Shown here one piece after another: positions 1-10,137 of a stretch of 64,000 bases of DNA. The stretch lies in assembly GCA_034436555.1 (NCBI GenBank), contig DAOTUU010000061.1, positions 62,001 to 126,000 of the forward strand. The letters run 5' to 3'. This stretch comes from JAFMJV01 sp034436555 (GTDB lineage: Bacteria > Chloroflexota > Limnocylindria > Limnocylindrales > CSP1-4). The translations under genes were made by a program, and so were the position numbers. Position 1 is the stretch's first letter, and each line of letters opens with the position of its first letter. The notes under the pieces were generated by a model. That model was not told the origin of the DNA. It ran no database searches and saw only the letters and a program-made list of their open reading frames with translations.

Positions 1-2
1 GC

Positions 3-539
3 AACCGCAGCACCGCGCGGCGCTACGCCGAGGCGGCATTCCAGATCGCCGAGCGCGATGGCACGGTCGACGAGTGGCTGGACGCCTTCGCGGCGGCCGA
101 GGCGCTGCTCGCCGAGCCCGACCTCGCGCGACTGCTGGTCAATCCCGCGGTGCCTGCCGCATCTCGGCAGGCGCTGCTCGAGCAGGTGGCGGGTGATCGC
201 GTCTCTGGCGCGCCGCGACGATTGCTCGGGCTGCTGGTGGCGCGCGGTCGCATCGAGCGGCTGCCCGAGGTCGCGCGCGAGTTCCGGCGTCTCCACCGAC
301 AGCGCGAGGGCATCATCCAGGCCTCCATCACGAGCGCCGCACCACTCACCGCCTCGGAGGTGGAGGCGCTCACCGCGCGGCTCACCGCCACGACGGGCGG
401 CACGGTGGAGGTCTCCCTCAGCGTCGACCCGGCGCTCCTGGGCGGCGTGCAGGTCCGTCTCGGGGACCGACTGATCGACGGCAGCGTCCGGGGGCGCCTG
501 GAGCGGCTGCGCAGCAAGCTCGCATCCGGCGCCCTGTAA
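3..539 (+). CDS. atpH: ATP synthase F1 subunit delta (5' truncated)
   Basis: The reading frame is open from the window edge to TAA at 537-539, so the gene starts outside the window. The first visible residues (ARRYAEAAFQIAERDG) are the typical N-terminal helix of the delta/OSCP subunit. The C-terminal part (LGDRLIDGSVRGRLERL) matches the conserved end of the family, where I-D-x-S-x-R/x-x-L is usual. Delta forms part of the peripheral stalk that holds the F1 head to the membrane-bound Fo sector. It is followed after 22 nt by atpA in the usual delta-alpha-gamma-beta-epsilon order. About 178 residues are visible, so only a few N-terminal residues are missing. Confidence 0.93.
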   Translation, partial: NRSTARRYAEAAFQIAERDGTVDEWLDAFAAAEALLAEPDLARLLVNPAVPAASRQALLEQVAGDRVSGAPRRLLGLLVARGRIERLPEVAREFRRLHRQREGIIQASITSAAPLTASEVEALTARLTATTGGTVEVSLSVDPALLGGVQVRLGDRLIDGSVRGRLERLRSKLASGAL

Positions 540-561
540 CGCACCACGAGGTTCCGCATCG

Positions 562-2094
<1,533 letters not shown>

Positions 2095-2147
2095 CCGGGG
2101 TCCGCCCGGTCGCTGTGCCCTAGCTACACGGAGGCATCGACCCGCTC

Positions 2148-2999
2148 GTGCCCAGCCAGCGCGAGATCCGACGCCGGATCGGCTCGGTCAAGAACATCAA
2201 GCAGATCACCCGCGCGATGCAGTTCGTGGCCGCGTCCAAGCTCAAGCGCGCCCAGGACGCGACCCTCCAGTCGCGGCCCTACCGCGACAAGCTCGACGAG
2301 GTCCTCGCGGACGTCGCGACCGTCCTCTCCGGTGATGACCATCCGCTGCTGGCGCGCCGCGAGGGCGGCACTCGGCTGCTGGTCCTGTTCACGACCGACC
2401 GCGGCCTCGCCGGATCGCTCAACACCAACACCATCCGCTTCGTCACGAAGGAGATCGTGGAACAGCAGGGGGACATCCGCGTCGTGACGGTCGGCCGCAA
2501 GGGCACCGCCGCGATGCGCCGGGCCCGGGTGCCCATCGCCGCGGCCTTCGACGGCTTCGGCGACAAACCCACCTTCGCCTCCGTGCTGCCGCTCGCACGC
2601 CTCATCACCGACGATTTCCTTGCGGGCACCTACAGCCAGGTGGACCTGGTCCACCCGCGGTTCGTGTCCACGCTCGTCCAGCGTCCGGTCGTGGACCGGC
2701 TGCTGCCCATCGAGCCCGCCGCGGACACGGAGGGCATCCCCGGCAACCAGTTCCTGTGGGAGCCGGGCGCGTGGGGTGTCCTGGAGCAGCTGCTGCCCCG
2801 CTATGTCGCGACGCGCGCCTTCCAGGCCGTGCTGGAGACGACCGCGTCGGAGCAGTCGTCGCGCATGGTCGCCATGCGCAACGCGACGGACAACGCGCAG
2901 GAGCTCATCGAGGACCTGACGCTCACGTACAACAAGGTTCGCCAGGCGAACATCACCCGCGAGATGATCGAGATCGCGACCGGCGCGGCCACCGCCTAG
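2148..2999 (+). CDS. atpG: ATP synthase F1 subunit gamma
   Basis: This is the 283-residue central-stalk subunit that rotates inside the alpha3-beta3 head. The N-terminal helix (REIRRRIGSVKNIKQITRAM) and the C-terminal helix (LTLTYNKVRQANITREMIEI) are the two conserved coiled-coil ends of the family. The start is GTG at 2148, chosen because the conserved RRRIxSVKN motif begins only a few residues later and a GGAGG lies upstream at 2129-2133. Operon position between atpA and atpD is canonical. Confidence 0.97.
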   Translation: MPSQREIRRRIGSVKNIKQITRAMQFVAASKLKRAQDATLQSRPYRDKLDEVLADVATVLSGDDHPLLARREGGTRLLVLFTTDRGLAGSLNTNTIRFVTKEIVEQQGDIRVVTVGRKGTAAMRRARVPIAAAFDGFGDKPTFASVLPLARLITDDFLAGTYSQVDLVHPRFVSTLVQRPVVDRLLPIEPAADTEGIPGNQFLWEPGAWGVLEQLLPRYVATRAFQAVLETTASEQSSRMVAMRNATDNAQELIEDLTLTYNKVRQANITREMIEIATGAATA

Positions 3000-3029
3000 C
3001 TCGCCGCCGAGAAGGAGGACCACCACCCC

Positions 3030-4451
3030 ATGGCTGTCGCCGCACCCACCCAGACGACCGGCGCCGAAGGTCGCGTCATCGCCATCACCGGGCCGGTCGT
3101 GGACATCGAGTTCCCGGCCGGGAAGCTGCCCGCCATCTTCAACGCGGTCGTGCTCAAGCCGACCAATGTCGCGGAGCTGACCGTCGAGGTCCAGCAGCAC
3201 CTGGGCAACAACTGGGTGCGCGCGGTGGCCATGACCACCACCGACGGCCTGGCACGCGGCACCGTGGCGGTCGATAGCGGCGCGCCCATCAGCGTGCCGG
3301 TGGGTCCATCCACGCTGGGCCGCGTGTTCGACGTGCTGGGCAAGCCCATCGACGGCCAGGGCCCGGTCGAGGCGGACACCTACTACCCCATCCATCGCGA
3401 GGCGCCGTCCTTCGAGGACCAGACGACCGCGACCGAGGTGTTCGAGACCGGCATCAAGGTCATCGACCTCATCTGCCCCTTCGCCAAGGGTGGCAAGATC
3501 GGCGTGTTCGGCGGCGCCGGCGTGGGCAAGACCGTCATCATCCAGGAGCTCATCCGCAACGTGGCCCAGGAGCACGGCGGCTACTCCGTGTTCGCGGGCG
3601 TGGGCGAGCGCTCTCGCGAGGGCAACGACCTGCTCCACGAGATGACCGAGTCGGGCGTCATCGCCAAGACCGTGATGGCCTTCGGCCAGATGAACGAGCC
3701 GCCCGGCGCGCGTCTGCGCGTGGCGCTGACGGGCCTCACGATGGCGGAGTTCTTCCGCGAGGAGGGCCGCGACGTCCTCCTGTTCATCGACAACATCTTC
3801 CGATTCACCCAGGCAGGCTCGGAGGTGTCGGCACTGCTCGGCCGGATGCCCTCCGCGGTGGGCTACCAGCCGAACCTGGCGACCGAGATGGCGGGCCTCC
3901 AGGAGCGCATCACCTCCACCAAGAAGGGCTCCATCACCTCGCTCCAGGCGATCTACGTCCCGGCGGACGACTACACCGACCCGGCGCCGGCGACCGCCTT
4001 CGCCCACCTGGACTCCACCATCCGCCTCGAGCGGTACCTCACCGAGCTGGGCATCTACCCCGCCGTGGACCCCCTCACGTCCACCTCTCGCGTGCTCGAC
4101 CCGCTCGTCGTGGGCGTGGAACATTACGAGGTCGCGCAGGAGGTCAAGCGTCAGCTCCAGCGATACCGCGACCTCCAGGACATCATCGCCATCCTGGGCA
4201 TCGACGAGCTGTCCGAGGACGACAAGGCCCTCGTCGCCCGCGCCCGCCGCTTGCAGCGGTTCATGTCCCAGCCCTTCTTCGTGGGCGAGGTGTTCACGGG
4301 TCGGCCCGGCAAGTACGTGCCCATCAAGGACACGGTGGCGTCCTTCAAGGAGATCCTGGACGGCAAGGCGGACGACCTCCCCGAGCAGGCGTTCTTCCTG
4401 GCCGGCACCATCGACGACGTGCGCGAGAACGCCGCCAAGCTGGCCAAGTAG
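3030..4451 (+). CDS. atpD: ATP synthase F1 subunit beta
   Basis: This is the 473-residue catalytic subunit that makes ATP. The P-loop GGAGVGKT is at residues 161-168, and the GERSREGNDLL segment and the DNIFRFTQAGSEVSALLGRMPSAVGYQPNL region carry the catalytic and nucleotide-contact residues of beta. The DELSEEDK-like element (IDELSEDDK) near the C-terminus is the conserved DELSEED lever that couples to gamma. A good AAGGAGG ribosome-binding site lies at about 3012-3018. It is followed by atpC after 14 nt. Confidence 0.98.
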   Translation: MAVAAPTQTTGAEGRVIAITGPVVDIEFPAGKLPAIFNAVVLKPTNVAELTVEVQQHLGNNWVRAVAMTTTDGLARGTVAVDSGAPISVPVGPSTLGRVFDVLGKPIDGQGPVEADTYYPIHREAPSFEDQTTATEVFETGIKVIDLICPFAKGGKIGVFGGAGVGKTVIIQELIRNVAQEHGGYSVFAGVGERSREGNDLLHEMTESGVIAKTVMAFGQMNEPPGARLRVALTGLTMAEFFREEGRDVLLFIDNIFRFTQAGSEVSALLGRMPSAVGYQPNLATEMAGLQERITSTKKGSITSLQAIYVPADDYTDPAPATAFAHLDSTIRLERYLTELGIYPAVDPLTSTSRVLDPLVVGVEHYEVAQEVKRQLQRYRDLQDIIAILGIDELSEDDKALVARARRLQRFMSQPFFVGEVFTGRPGKYVPIKDTVASFKEILDGKADDLPEQAFFLAGTIDDVRENAAKLAK

Positions 4452-4465
4452 GCGGGAGCGCGGAC

Positions 4466-4891
4466 ATGCCTCTCCAGCTGGAGATCGTCACCCCCGAGCG
4501 GCTGGCCTACTCGGACACCGTGGATGCCGTGGTCTGTCCGGGCATCCAGGGCGAGCTGGGCATCCTGCCCCATCACGCCCCGCTCATCTCCACGCTCGGG
4601 TACGGCGAGCTGCGCATCCGCAAGGGCGGCCAGGAGGAGTACTTCGCGATCGCGGGCGGCTTCCTCCAGGTCCGGCCTGACAAGGTCGTGGTGATGGCGG
4701 AGACCGCGGACCTCGCCTCCGAGATCGACCTGGAGGCGGCCGAGGCCGCCCGGAAGGAGGCCGAGCGCGCCATCGCCGAAGGATTCTCGGAGCCCGCGGA
4801 CCTGGCGCGCGCGCGCGCCTCGATGGAGCGCGCCCTGCTGCGCATCCGCGTCGCCGAGCGGCGCAGGCGGGAGGGTCCGCGTCCGCGGTAG
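4466..4891 (+). CDS. atpC: ATP synthase F1 subunit epsilon
   Basis: This is a 141-residue protein with the N-terminal beta-sandwich of the family (LQLEIVTPERLAYSDTVDAV, then PGIQGELGILPHHAPLIS) and a C-terminal two-helix part rich in Ala, Glu and Arg (about residues 88-135). Epsilon sits on gamma and can act as a brake on ATP hydrolysis. It closes the atp operon. murA begins only 5 nt after its stop, so cell-wall synthesis may be co-transcribed with the ATP synthase. Confidence 0.95.
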   Translation: MPLQLEIVTPERLAYSDTVDAVVCPGIQGELGILPHHAPLISTLGYGELRIRKGGQEEYFAIAGGFLQVRPDKVVVMAETADLASEIDLEAAEAARKEAERAIAEGFSEPADLARARASMERALLRIRVAERRRREGPRPR

Positions 4892-4896
4892 GCGCC

Positions 4897-6225
4897 ATGG
4901 CTGACGCCCGCCCGTTCCATTGGGAGTACACCGAGCCACCCGTCCAGCCTGAGGCACTCCGCGTGCAGGGTGGTCGTCCGCTCTCCGGGTCGGTGGCCAT
5001 CAGCGGCGCCAAGAACGCCGCGCTGAAGCTGCTCGCGGCGGCCACGCTGACCGGCGAGCGATGCCGCTTCACGAACGTGCCCGAGATCGCGGACATCCGG
5101 GTCCTGGTGGACACCCTGCGCGACATCGGGGTGGTCGTGGATCACCCGGCACCGAACACCTATGAGGTGGCCGCGGGGGACGTCGACTGGTTGTTCGTGC
5201 CGCTTGAGGCGGCCGCCAAGATGCGCGCCTCGTTCATCCTGCTGGGCCCGCTCCTGGCGCGCTTCGGGCGGGTGATCATCAGCAACCCCGGTGGCGATCG
5301 GATCGGCCGGCGACCCGTGAACCTCCACGTCGATGCCATGCGCGCGCTGGGCGCGGACATCGAGTACCGCAACGGCTACTACTTCGCCCGCGCGCCCGGC
5401 CGGCTGCGGGGAGGAGCGGTGGACTTCCCGGACGTGACCGTGATGGGCACGGAGAACGCCATCCTCGCCGCCACGCTCGCCGACGGCCACACGACGATCC
5501 GCCCCGCCGCCCGGGAGCCCGAGGTGGACGACCTGATCGGATTCCTCCAGGCGATGGGCGCGGAGGTGGAGCGGACCGGCCCGGACGTCATCGAGGTGGA
5601 GGGGCGCCGCCGCCTGCGCGGTGCCGACCATCGGGTGATGCCCGATCGGATCGAGGCGGGCACGTTCGTCGTCGCGGGTGCCATCACGGGCGGCACCGTC
5701 AGCGTGACCGGGGCACCCAGCCATGCGCTGGGCGCCTTTCTGGAGGTGCTCCAGCGGATGGGCGTGGACGTGACCGTGGACGGCGAGACGATCACGGTCC
5801 GGGGCACCCCCCAGGGCGATGGTGCGTACCGGGCCGTGGACATCGTGACGGCACCCTACCCGGGCCTCGCGACGGACCTCCAGCCGCCCACGGCCGTCCT
5901 GCTCACCCAGGCCGACGGTCCGAGCACGATCCACGAGACGATCTTCGAGGACCGTCTGGAGTGGATGGACGAGCTGCGCAAGATGGGCGCGCGCGTGGAC
6001 ATCGCCGACGCGCATCACGCCACGGTCACCGGTCCATCCCGTCTCCGAGGAGCCGAGGTGTGCATGTCGGACCTGCGCGCCGGCGCGTCGCTCATCCTGG
6101 GCGCCCTGCGCGCGGATGGAGACAGCCTCATCCACGGCGCGCACCAGGTGCGACGGGGGTATGAGAACATCGAGCGCAAGTTCCTCGATCTGGGTGCTCG
6201 GATCGAGCACGTCTCAGAAGGGTGA
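4897..6225 (+). CDS. murA: UDP-N-acetylglucosamine 1-carboxyvinyltransferase, Asp-type active site
   Basis: This 442-residue enzyme transfers enolpyruvate from PEP to UDP-GlcNAc, the first committed step of peptidoglycan synthesis in the cytoplasm. The Lys-Asn pair of the family is present (SGAKNAALK, about residues 36-44). The active-site loop reads NPGGDRIGRRPVNLH, with Asp134 where most MurA enzymes have the Cys that attacks PEP and is alkylated by fosfomycin. Other family features (ATLADGHTTI, PDRIEAGTF, YPGLATDLQPP, DLRAGASLILGAL) are intact, so the enzyme should be active. It is tightly packed between atpC and mreB. Confidence 0.96.
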   Translation: MADARPFHWEYTEPPVQPEALRVQGGRPLSGSVAISGAKNAALKLLAAATLTGERCRFTNVPEIADIRVLVDTLRDIGVVVDHPAPNTYEVAAGDVDWLFVPLEAAAKMRASFILLGPLLARFGRVIISNPGGDRIGRRPVNLHVDAMRALGADIEYRNGYYFARAPGRLRGGAVDFPDVTVMGTENAILAATLADGHTTIRPAAREPEVDDLIGFLQAMGAEVERTGPDVIEVEGRRRLRGADHRVMPDRIEAGTFVVAGAITGGTVSVTGAPSHALGAFLEVLQRMGVDVTVDGETITVRGTPQGDGAYRAVDIVTAPYPGLATDLQPPTAVLLTQADGPSTIHETIFEDRLEWMDELRKMGARVDIADAHHATVTGPSRLRGAEVCMSDLRAGASLILGALRADGDSLIHGAHQVRRGYENIERKFLDLGARIEHVSEG

Positions 6226-6241
6226 GCTCCCGCCAGTGGGC

Positions 6242-7231
6242 ATGAAGATCGGCATCGACCTGGGGACGGCGAACGTCCTCGTGTACGTCAAGGGCAAGGG
6301 CATCGTCATCCACGAGCCATCCGTCGTCGCGGTCTCTGAGGACAACATGATCGTCGCGGTGGGCGAGGAGGCCCGCGAGATGATCGGACGGACGCCCGGC
6401 AACATCTCCGCCATCCGTCCCATGAAGGACGGCGTCATCGCCGACTACGTCATCACCGAGGCGATGCTGCGCTATTTCATCAAGAAGGCGGGTCGCTCGT
6501 TCTCCAAGCCGGACGTCATGATCTGCGTGCCGTCGGGCGTGACCAGCGTGGAGAAGCGCGCCGTCCGCGACGCGGCGCTCAAGGCCGGCGCCCGCGAGGC
6601 CTACCTCATCGAGGAGCCGCTCGCGGCGGCCATCGGTGCCAATGTGCCCATCTCCGGACCGGCCGGCAACATGATCATCGACATCGGCGGCGGCACCTCG
6701 GAGATCGCGGTCATCTCCCTGGGAGGGATCGTGGTGTGCCGCTCGCTGCGCGTGGGCGGCAACCGGTTCGATGAGGCGATCGCCAGCTACATCCGGCGCA
6801 AGTACAACCTGATGGTGGGCGAGCGGACCGCCGAGGAGGTCAAGATCGCCATCGGCACCGCCCTGCCGCTGGAGCGCGAGCTGCACATGGAGGTGCGCGG
6901 CCGGGACCTCATCGCGGGCCTGCCGCGGACCATCCCGCTCACCTCCTCGGAGGTGATGGAGGCGCTGGAGCAGCCGCTCCAGCAGATCGTGGCGAGTGTC
7001 CGCCAGGTGCTCGAGGAGACGCCACCGGAGCTGTCCAGCGACATCATCGACAAGGGCATGGTGATGAGCGGCGGCGGGTCGCTGCTGCGCAACATCGACC
7101 GACTGCTGACGCAGGTGACGGGCGTCCCCTGTCACGTCGCGGAGAACGCCCTCAACTGCGTGGCCCTCGGCACGGGCCTCGCCCTGGAGCACTTCGACTT
7201 CTTCCGGAAGTCGCTCGTGCAGCGCGTCTGA
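6242..7231 (+). CDS. mreB: rod-shape-determining actin homologue MreB
   Basis: This is a 329-residue actin-fold ATPase that forms membrane-bound filaments and directs the cell-wall elongation machinery. The phosphate-1 motif (KIGIDLGTANVLVYVKGKG), the phosphate-2 motif (DIGGGTSEIAVISLGG) and the adenosine region (MSGGGSLLRNID) are all present. I chose ATG 6242 because the sequence before it in the same frame overlaps the end of murA and does not resemble the family; GTG 6236 is an alternative two codons earlier. It begins 16 nt after murA, so the two cell-wall genes are probably one unit. No mreC or mreD follows. Confidence 0.95.
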   Translation: MKIGIDLGTANVLVYVKGKGIVIHEPSVVAVSEDNMIVAVGEEAREMIGRTPGNISAIRPMKDGVIADYVITEAMLRYFIKKAGRSFSKPDVMICVPSGVTSVEKRAVRDAALKAGAREAYLIEEPLAAAIGANVPISGPAGNMIIDIGGGTSEIAVISLGGIVVCRSLRVGGNRFDEAIASYIRRKYNLMVGERTAEEVKIAIGTALPLERELHMEVRGRDLIAGLPRTIPLTSSEVMEALEQPLQQIVASVRQVLEETPPELSSDIIDKGMVMSGGGSLLRNIDRLLTQVTGVPCHVAENALNCVALGTGLALEHFDFFRKSLVQRV

Positions 7232-7236
7232 CGCCC

Positions 7237-7971
7237 GTGGAGACCGCCACCCGCCGGGCGTTCGCCGACCTCCATGCCCACAGCTCCGCCTCCTTCGACT
7301 CGCTCGCCTCGCCGCGCGACCTGGTCGCCAAGGCCGTGCGGACCGGACTCACGCACCTCGCGGTCACCGATCACGAGCGCATCGACGGTGCACTCCGGGC
7401 GCGTGACCTGGCTCCGGCGGGACTGTCCGTCATCGTCGGCCAGGAGGTGCGCACGAGCGCGGGCGATCTCATCGGGCTGTTCCTGGAGCGCGCGGTGCCA
7501 CCCGGGCTCCCGCCCGCCGAGACCGCGGCCGCGATCCACGAGCAGGGTGGCCTGGTGGGACTGCCGCACCCCTTTGACCGGTTCCGATCCTCCGGTGGGG
7601 ACAGAGCCGGGGTCGAAGCCGAGGTCGCCGCGCTGGCTGCGGAGGTCGACTACGTGGAGGTGCACAACGCGCGCGCCTACGGCTCGGCGAACCCGATGGC
7701 CGCCGCATTCGCGCGCGAGCAGGGGCTGCCGGGCGTGGCGTCGTCGGACGCACATTCGGTCACGGAGCTCGCGGTGGCCTACACCGTGTTCGCCTCGTCA
7801 TTCTCCACGGCCGCCGAGCTGAGGGCGCTGTTGCCGCCCGTGGCCCTGGTGACCGGGCGGGCCTCGTACCTGGTGCGCGGCTGGACGCCCATCGCCAAGC
7901 TGGTGCAGCGGCTGCGCGGCAACCATCGCATCCGGCCGGGTGCCGCGGCGCCGGGTGGTGCGGGCGCATGA
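7237..7971 (+). CDS. PHP-domain metal-dependent phosphoesterase
   Basis: This 244-residue protein has the PHP fold ligand set: DLHAHSS (His13, His15), TDHERIDG, GQEVRT, GLPHPFDRF and SSDAHSV. Proteins with this set bind two or three metals and hydrolyse phosphoesters, for example nucleotides or histidinol phosphate; the exact substrate cannot be read from the sequence. The start is GTG 7237, 5 nt after the mreB stop. The stop overlaps the next start (ATGA at 7968), which points to translational coupling with the membrane protein downstream. Confidence 0.88.
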   Translation: METATRRAFADLHAHSSASFDSLASPRDLVAKAVRTGLTHLAVTDHERIDGALRARDLAPAGLSVIVGQEVRTSAGDLIGLFLERAVPPGLPPAETAAAIHEQGGLVGLPHPFDRFRSSGGDRAGVEAEVAALAAEVDYVEVHNARAYGSANPMAAAFAREQGLPGVASSDAHSVTELAVAYTVFASSFSTAAELRALLPPVALVTGRASYLVRGWTPIAKLVQRLRGNHRIRPGAAAPGGAGA

Positions 7972-9257
7972 CCGACCCCCGACCGCCCGAGGACGTGACC
8001 GACCCCGGCCCGCCCGCGGACGTTCCCGACCCTCGTCCTCCCGCGGGTCAGGCCGCTCCAGACGCGCCCGTCACGGCGCGAGGCGCGGACGCGACGCCGG
8101 CGCGAGGCGCGGACGCGACGCCGGCGCGAGGCATGGATCTGCTGCGAGAGGTCTCCCAGCAGGACCTGCGGGACGCCATCCCCCTCGCGGAGCGCGAGGC
8201 GGCGGAGTCGGTCGACTACCCTCTGGTCAACGAGGATGACGCGGGTGCGATCCCGCTCGGCCAGCGACTCCGGGATCCCCGCACGATCATCTCGATCGTC
8301 ATCCCCATCATGGTGCTGCTGCTGCTGGCCGCGGCCCTGCCCGGCTTCAAGCTGGACCAGCTGCCCTCGCTCATCCTGAACGCCAACCCGTGGTGGCTGC
8401 TCGCGGCCGTGGCCATCTACTACCTGGGGTTCCCCCTGCGCGGCTACCGCTGGGCGCTGCTCATCCGCGGCACGGGCCATCCGCTCAAGGTCAAGGACTC
8501 CACCGAGATCATCCTCATCTCGTGGCTGGTCAACTGCGTCGTGCCCGCCAAGCTGGGCGACGTGTACCGCGCCTACCTGCTGCGGGTGAACGACCGAGTG
8601 GCGCTGTCGACCTCGTTCGGCACGGTCTTCATCGAGCGCGTGTTCGACCTCATCGCGATCGTCGTGCTGGGCCTCCTGGCCGCGTTCTGGAGCTTCCGCA
8701 AGGGCATGAGCGAGCAGGTCCAGCTGATCATGCTGGTCGGCCTCGTGATCGTTCTCGTGCTCGTCGTGGGCCTGCTCGTCGTGCGCAACTTCGGTCGCCA
8801 GCTGCTGGTCCGTCTGCCGGTGCCCCGGCGGCTGGTGCACATGTACGACATGTTCGAGGAGGGGATGTTCTCGCTCGATCGTCGGCGGCTGCCGATCGTG
8901 CTGCTGCTCACCGGTCTCATCTGGACGACCGAGGCGCTGCGCCTGCTGTTCGTCATCGAGGCCATGCCGTTCGACGTGGAGGTCGGCGTGAGCGGGGCGT
9001 TCTTCGTGGCGCTCATCGCGTCGCTGCTCACCGCGGTGCCCTTCCTGCCTGCGGGCCTGGGGCTCGTGGAGCTCGGCATCGTGGGGGTGCTCCACAACAT
9101 CTACGACGTGCCCCAGACGGAGGCGCTCGCGATCGCCGTCGTGGACCGCGCCATCAGCGTGCTCTCGATCATCGTCGTGGGCAGCGTCGCGTACGTGCTC
9201 TCGTCCAAGACGAAGCCCCGCAGCAAGGCCGCCGCGACGGACCAGACGGCCGCCTGA
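7968..9257 (+). CDS. flippase-like integral membrane protein (lysylphosphatidylglycerol synthase TM family, UPF0104)
   Basis: This is a 429-residue protein. The first 100 or so residues are hydrophilic, rich in Pro, Asp and Ala, and contain two copies of GADATPAR from a 24-bp tandem repeat. The rest has several hydrophobic segments with the family pattern: W..LL..V.IYYLGFPLRGYRW, then NCVVPAKLGDVYRAYLLR, then FIERVFDLIAIVVLGLLA, then PFLPAGLGLVELGIVG. Related proteins flip lipids or act as the membrane part of MprF; no aminoacyl-transferase domain is attached here. An internal Met at 8132 could be the real start, because homology-like sequence begins only after it. ATGA overlap with the PHP gene. 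Confidence 0.85.
   Translation: MTDPRPPEDVTDPGPPADVPDPRPPAGQAAPDAPVTARGADATPARGADATPARGMDLLREVSQQDLRDAIPLAEREAAESVDYPLVNEDDAGAIPLGQRLRDPRTIISIVIPIMVLLLLAAALPGFKLDQLPSLILNANPWWLLAAVAIYYLGFPLRGYRWALLIRGTGHPLKVKDSTEIILISWLVNCVVPAKLGDVYRAYLLRVNDRVALSTSFGTVFIERVFDLIAIVVLGLLAAFWSFRKGMSEQVQLIMLVGLVIVLVLVVGLLVVRNFGRQLLVRLPVPRRLVHMYDMFEEGMFSLDRRRLPIVLLLTGLIWTTEALRLLFVIEAMPFDVEVGVSGAFFVALIASLLTAVPFLPAGLGLVELGIVGVLHNIYDVPQTEALAIAVVDRAISVLSIIVVGSVAYVLSSKTKPRSKAAATDQTAA
8076..8123 (+). repeat. two perfect tandem copies of a 24-bp unit
   Basis: The unit starting GCGCGAGGCGCGGACGCGAC occurs at 8076-8099 and again at 8100-8123, with a partial third copy after it. It encodes the repeated residues GADATPAR in the disordered N-terminus of the flippase-like protein. 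Confidence 0.9.
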
Positions 9258-9266
9258 CAGACCGAC

Positions 9267-9288
9267 GCCGGGTCGAGGTCGACCCGGC
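9267..9288. terminator. stem-loop between convergent genes
   Basis: GCCGGGTC (9267-9274) pairs with GACCCGGC (9281-9288) around a 6-nt loop. It lies ten bases past the stop of the flippase-like gene and ahead of the convergent XRE gene. There is no run of T, so it may be an intrinsic terminator of the GC-rich type or only an RNA-stabilising hairpin. Confidence 0.5.
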
Positions 9289-9384
9289 ATGGGAGGTGCG
9301 GCGAGTCATCGCGGGTGGTGACCGCCGGCTGCCCGGCCCGGCGATCGGTTCCGCGGGGGGAGTGCCCGGAGCTGCTGGTGCTGG

Positions 9385-9804
9385 CTAGTTGCGCTTCATC
9401 GCCACGGCGGCGACCGGACGCACGCTGGCGTGCGGGCCCGGCTGGCGCGTCGCGAGGCGTCGCATGCGCAGCGCCAGGTAGTACTCCATCACCTGGCGGA
9501 CCTGCGGCTCGTTCATCAGGTCGTCCGCGCGAAGGGCGTACTCCACGCGCGCCGTGGGATGGCTGCCACCGTTGGCGATGAGGCCGAAGTACTGGGGCGA
9601 ATCCGCGTCGTCGCGGAGTTCGCGCAGGCCACGCGCCAGCTTGGTGGCGGTGCCGAGCGAGGGGGTCCGATCCCCGCGCACCAGGCGCGAGATCGTGGAA
9701 TGGTCGACGCCCGATTGCTGCGCCAGCTGGCGCTGCGACATCTTCTTGGCTTTGAGCTGGGCCCGCAGCCACTCGTTGAAGGCACGGCCGTTCTGGACGC
9801 TCAT
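9385..9804 (-). CDS. XRE-family helix-turn-helix transcriptional regulator
   Basis: This is a 139-residue protein with a clear Cro/CI-type HTH in residues 10-65: LKAKKMSQRQLAQQSGVDHSTISRLVRG (recognition helix around HSTISRLV) followed by GTATKLARGL. The C-terminal half has no recognised domain and is rich in Arg and Leu helices. Start ATG 9804 has a good AGGGAG site 5-10 nt upstream; the frame stays open further up, but that extension looks non-coding. The target is unknown; self-regulation is common for such stand-alone proteins. Confidence 0.85.
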   Translation of the reverse strand: MSVQNGRAFNEWLRAQLKAKKMSQRQLAQQSGVDHSTISRLVRGDRTPSLGTATKLARGLRELRDDADSPQYFGLIANGGSHPTARVEYALRADDLMNEPQVRQVMEYYLALRMRRLATRQPGPHASVRPVAAVAMKRN

Positions 9805-10137
9805 CTGGCTCCCTGGGGATGACCAAGACACCCGTCGCCGGCTGGGCAGGTCCGTCGCGGGGCCGCCCGATGGGTGGTGCGGCCCGGTCATCATCGGTGC
9901 GCCCGGTGGTGCTCGATATAGGACGGGGGTACCGGGCTCCGGAGTCGTTCGGTGCAGCGGAGCGGTGTGGTCTGATGGGGTCCGCTGGGAAGCGGGTCGG
10001 CTGGAGGGCGCACCGCCCCGGTGCGTCGTGCCCGGTGCGTAAGCCCCGGCATGCCGGTCGAGTTCGCACGCCCCGGTGCGTCAGCCCCGGAGCGCGCGCC
10101 GCGCCAGAGCGTCAACCACGGGGCGACCGGCCCTCGC
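9805..10137. other. 333-bp intergenic region with short direct repeats
   Basis: I see no gene. The sequence CCCGGTGCGTNAGCCCCGG occurs at 10031-10049 and 10072-10090 (18 of 19 identical), with a shorter related copy near 10017. On the minus strand a TATATC hexamer (complement of 9915-9920) could be a -10 element for the XRE gene about 110 nt before its start. The rest is unstructured GC-rich sequence. Confidence 0.5.

Noticed and set aside
2124..4124. A 666-codon open frame on the minus strand across atpG and atpD
   Set aside because: It is the antisense shadow of two certain ATP synthase genes; its product is low-complexity His/Arg/Gly-rich sequence, as expected for high-GC antisense frames.
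4573..6210. A 545-codon minus-strand frame over atpC and murA
   Set aside because: Antisense to well-recognised genes, with no domain or start signal.
10031..10090. GC-rich direct repeats considered as a CRISPR-like or REP array
   Set aside because: Only two good copies exist, there is no regular spacer series, and no cas genes are present.
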